Assembly (NCBI GenBank): GCA_963556255.1
Contig: OY744614.1
Span: 323,572 to 387,571 of the forward strand
Source of the DNA: Allolobophora icterica
Lineage: Eukaryota; Annelida; Clitellata; Crassiclitellata; Lumbricidae
Reading direction: 5' to 3'
DNA length: 64,000 nucleotides
Part shown: positions 63,580 through 64,000 of the stretch, in pieces
Position numbering within the stretch: the first letter of the stretch is position 1
Layout: the number at the start of each line of letters is the position of its first letter
Program-made: the position numbers and the translations under genes
The notes under the pieces: generated by a model
Seen by the model: only the letters and a program-made list of their open reading frames with translations
What the model was told of the DNA's origin: nothing
Database searches by the model: none

Positions 63580-63614
<35 letters not shown>
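63450..63614. repeat. Two (TA)n runs flanking a GAGAGAGAAAGG segment
   Basis: 63,450-63,497 and 63,582-63,614. AATCGATTTTATTGC at about 63,380 is inverted at about 63,530 (GCAATAAAATCGATT), so a small fold-back surrounds the first run. Confidence 0.93.
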
Positions 63615-63621
<7 letters not shown>

Positions 63622-63775
63622 CAATTCAACAAATTTTGTTGCTTCCAAATAACGTTTGTACAAACAACAAGCAGAGAATTCACGTCTCTGGTCGCAAAAG
63701 GTGACCCCCCCCCCCCCAAGGCAAGGAAGATCCCGCTGAGTGGGGACAACTACCTGGTTCCGTTACGTTGTCCAA
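63615..63775 (-). mobile_element. LINE 3' tail remnant
   Basis: ATTCAATTCAATTCAAC tail words, then GGTCGCAAAAGGTGACCC, AGATCCCGCTGAGTGGGGAC and CAACTACCT. This is the same 3' layout as at 39,060 and 57,260 (AAAGG, CCCGCT, ACCTA). Confidence 0.65.
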
Positions 63776-63938
63776 GAGACTGTCGAAGTTAAAGTTGCTT
63801 CCTCCTATAGGTTACAGGTAACATCCCAGCATTCCAATAGCAGGAGAAGTCCACGAGGGAGGCGAGTTATTCATCAAGAACAAGGCATATGAAAAAGCTT
63901 AACTAAACTTAACTATTCCACTCACAAACAAAAAGTAA

Positions 63939-63941
<3 letters not shown>

Positions 63942-64000
<59 letters not shown>
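63942..64000. repeat. (AT)n microsatellite at window edge
   Basis: Pure AT run that continues beyond the window. Confidence 0.97.

Noticed and set aside
62421..63652. Frames of 268-343 codons on both strands
   Set aside because: Artefacts of the CTGTCT/CTCT compound microsatellite, which lacks stops in several frames.

Overview
This is a repeat-rich nuclear window from an animal, most likely a marine invertebrate. Genes are split by GT-AG introns, microsatellites are abundant, and LINE, hAT, Tc1/mariner, piggyBac and copia relics and tRNA-derived SINEs are interleaved. A SUEL lectin plus CUB domain architecture and the many small dispersed elements would suit an echinoderm, hemichordate, cephalochordate or lophotrochozoan, but the sequence alone does not settle the phylum. 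Nothing prokaryotic is present.

Region 1 (about 1-46,000) is a tandem segmental duplication in three units, each carrying a copy of one unrecognised secreted-protein gene on the + strand. Unit 1 holds an apparently complete five-exon gene (2150-7325). Unit 2 holds a second complete five-exon gene (14121-34079) whose first intron is swollen to about 14.7 kb by a hAT element and a 12.3 kb composite insertion. Unit 3 (38260-41488) has only the signal-peptide exon and the start of the next exon before a 200-N assembly gap. Both complete models predict 366 residues: a signal peptide followed by two modules in the order A-B-A'-B'. Splice phases agree at every junction. Comparing the units shows which transposons landed after duplication, because the other units keep the empty target sites.

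Region 2 (about 46,000-55,200) holds one five-exon gene on the - strand, 55132 down to 47229. It predicts a 1,219-residue type I membrane protein: signal peptide, SUEL-type galactose-binding lectin domain, CUB domain, threonine-rich mucin-like stalk, long charged ectodomain, one transmembrane helix and a basic, serine- and proline-rich cytoplasmic tail. Intron phases are 1,1,1,2 and all close in frame. Its first intron contains eight perfect TGACGTCA octamers in 245 bp.

Region 3 (about 55,200-64,000) has no gene I can name. It contains a degenerate LINE copy, LINE 3' tails, CT/GA/AT microsatellites and minisatellites.

The two gene systems are not obviously linked in function beyond both being predicted to be extracellular or cell-surface proteins. 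The tandem family looks like an expanding secreted-protein cluster, and the - strand gene looks like a lectin-type receptor or adhesion molecule. All function is inferred from domains; no expression evidence is available.
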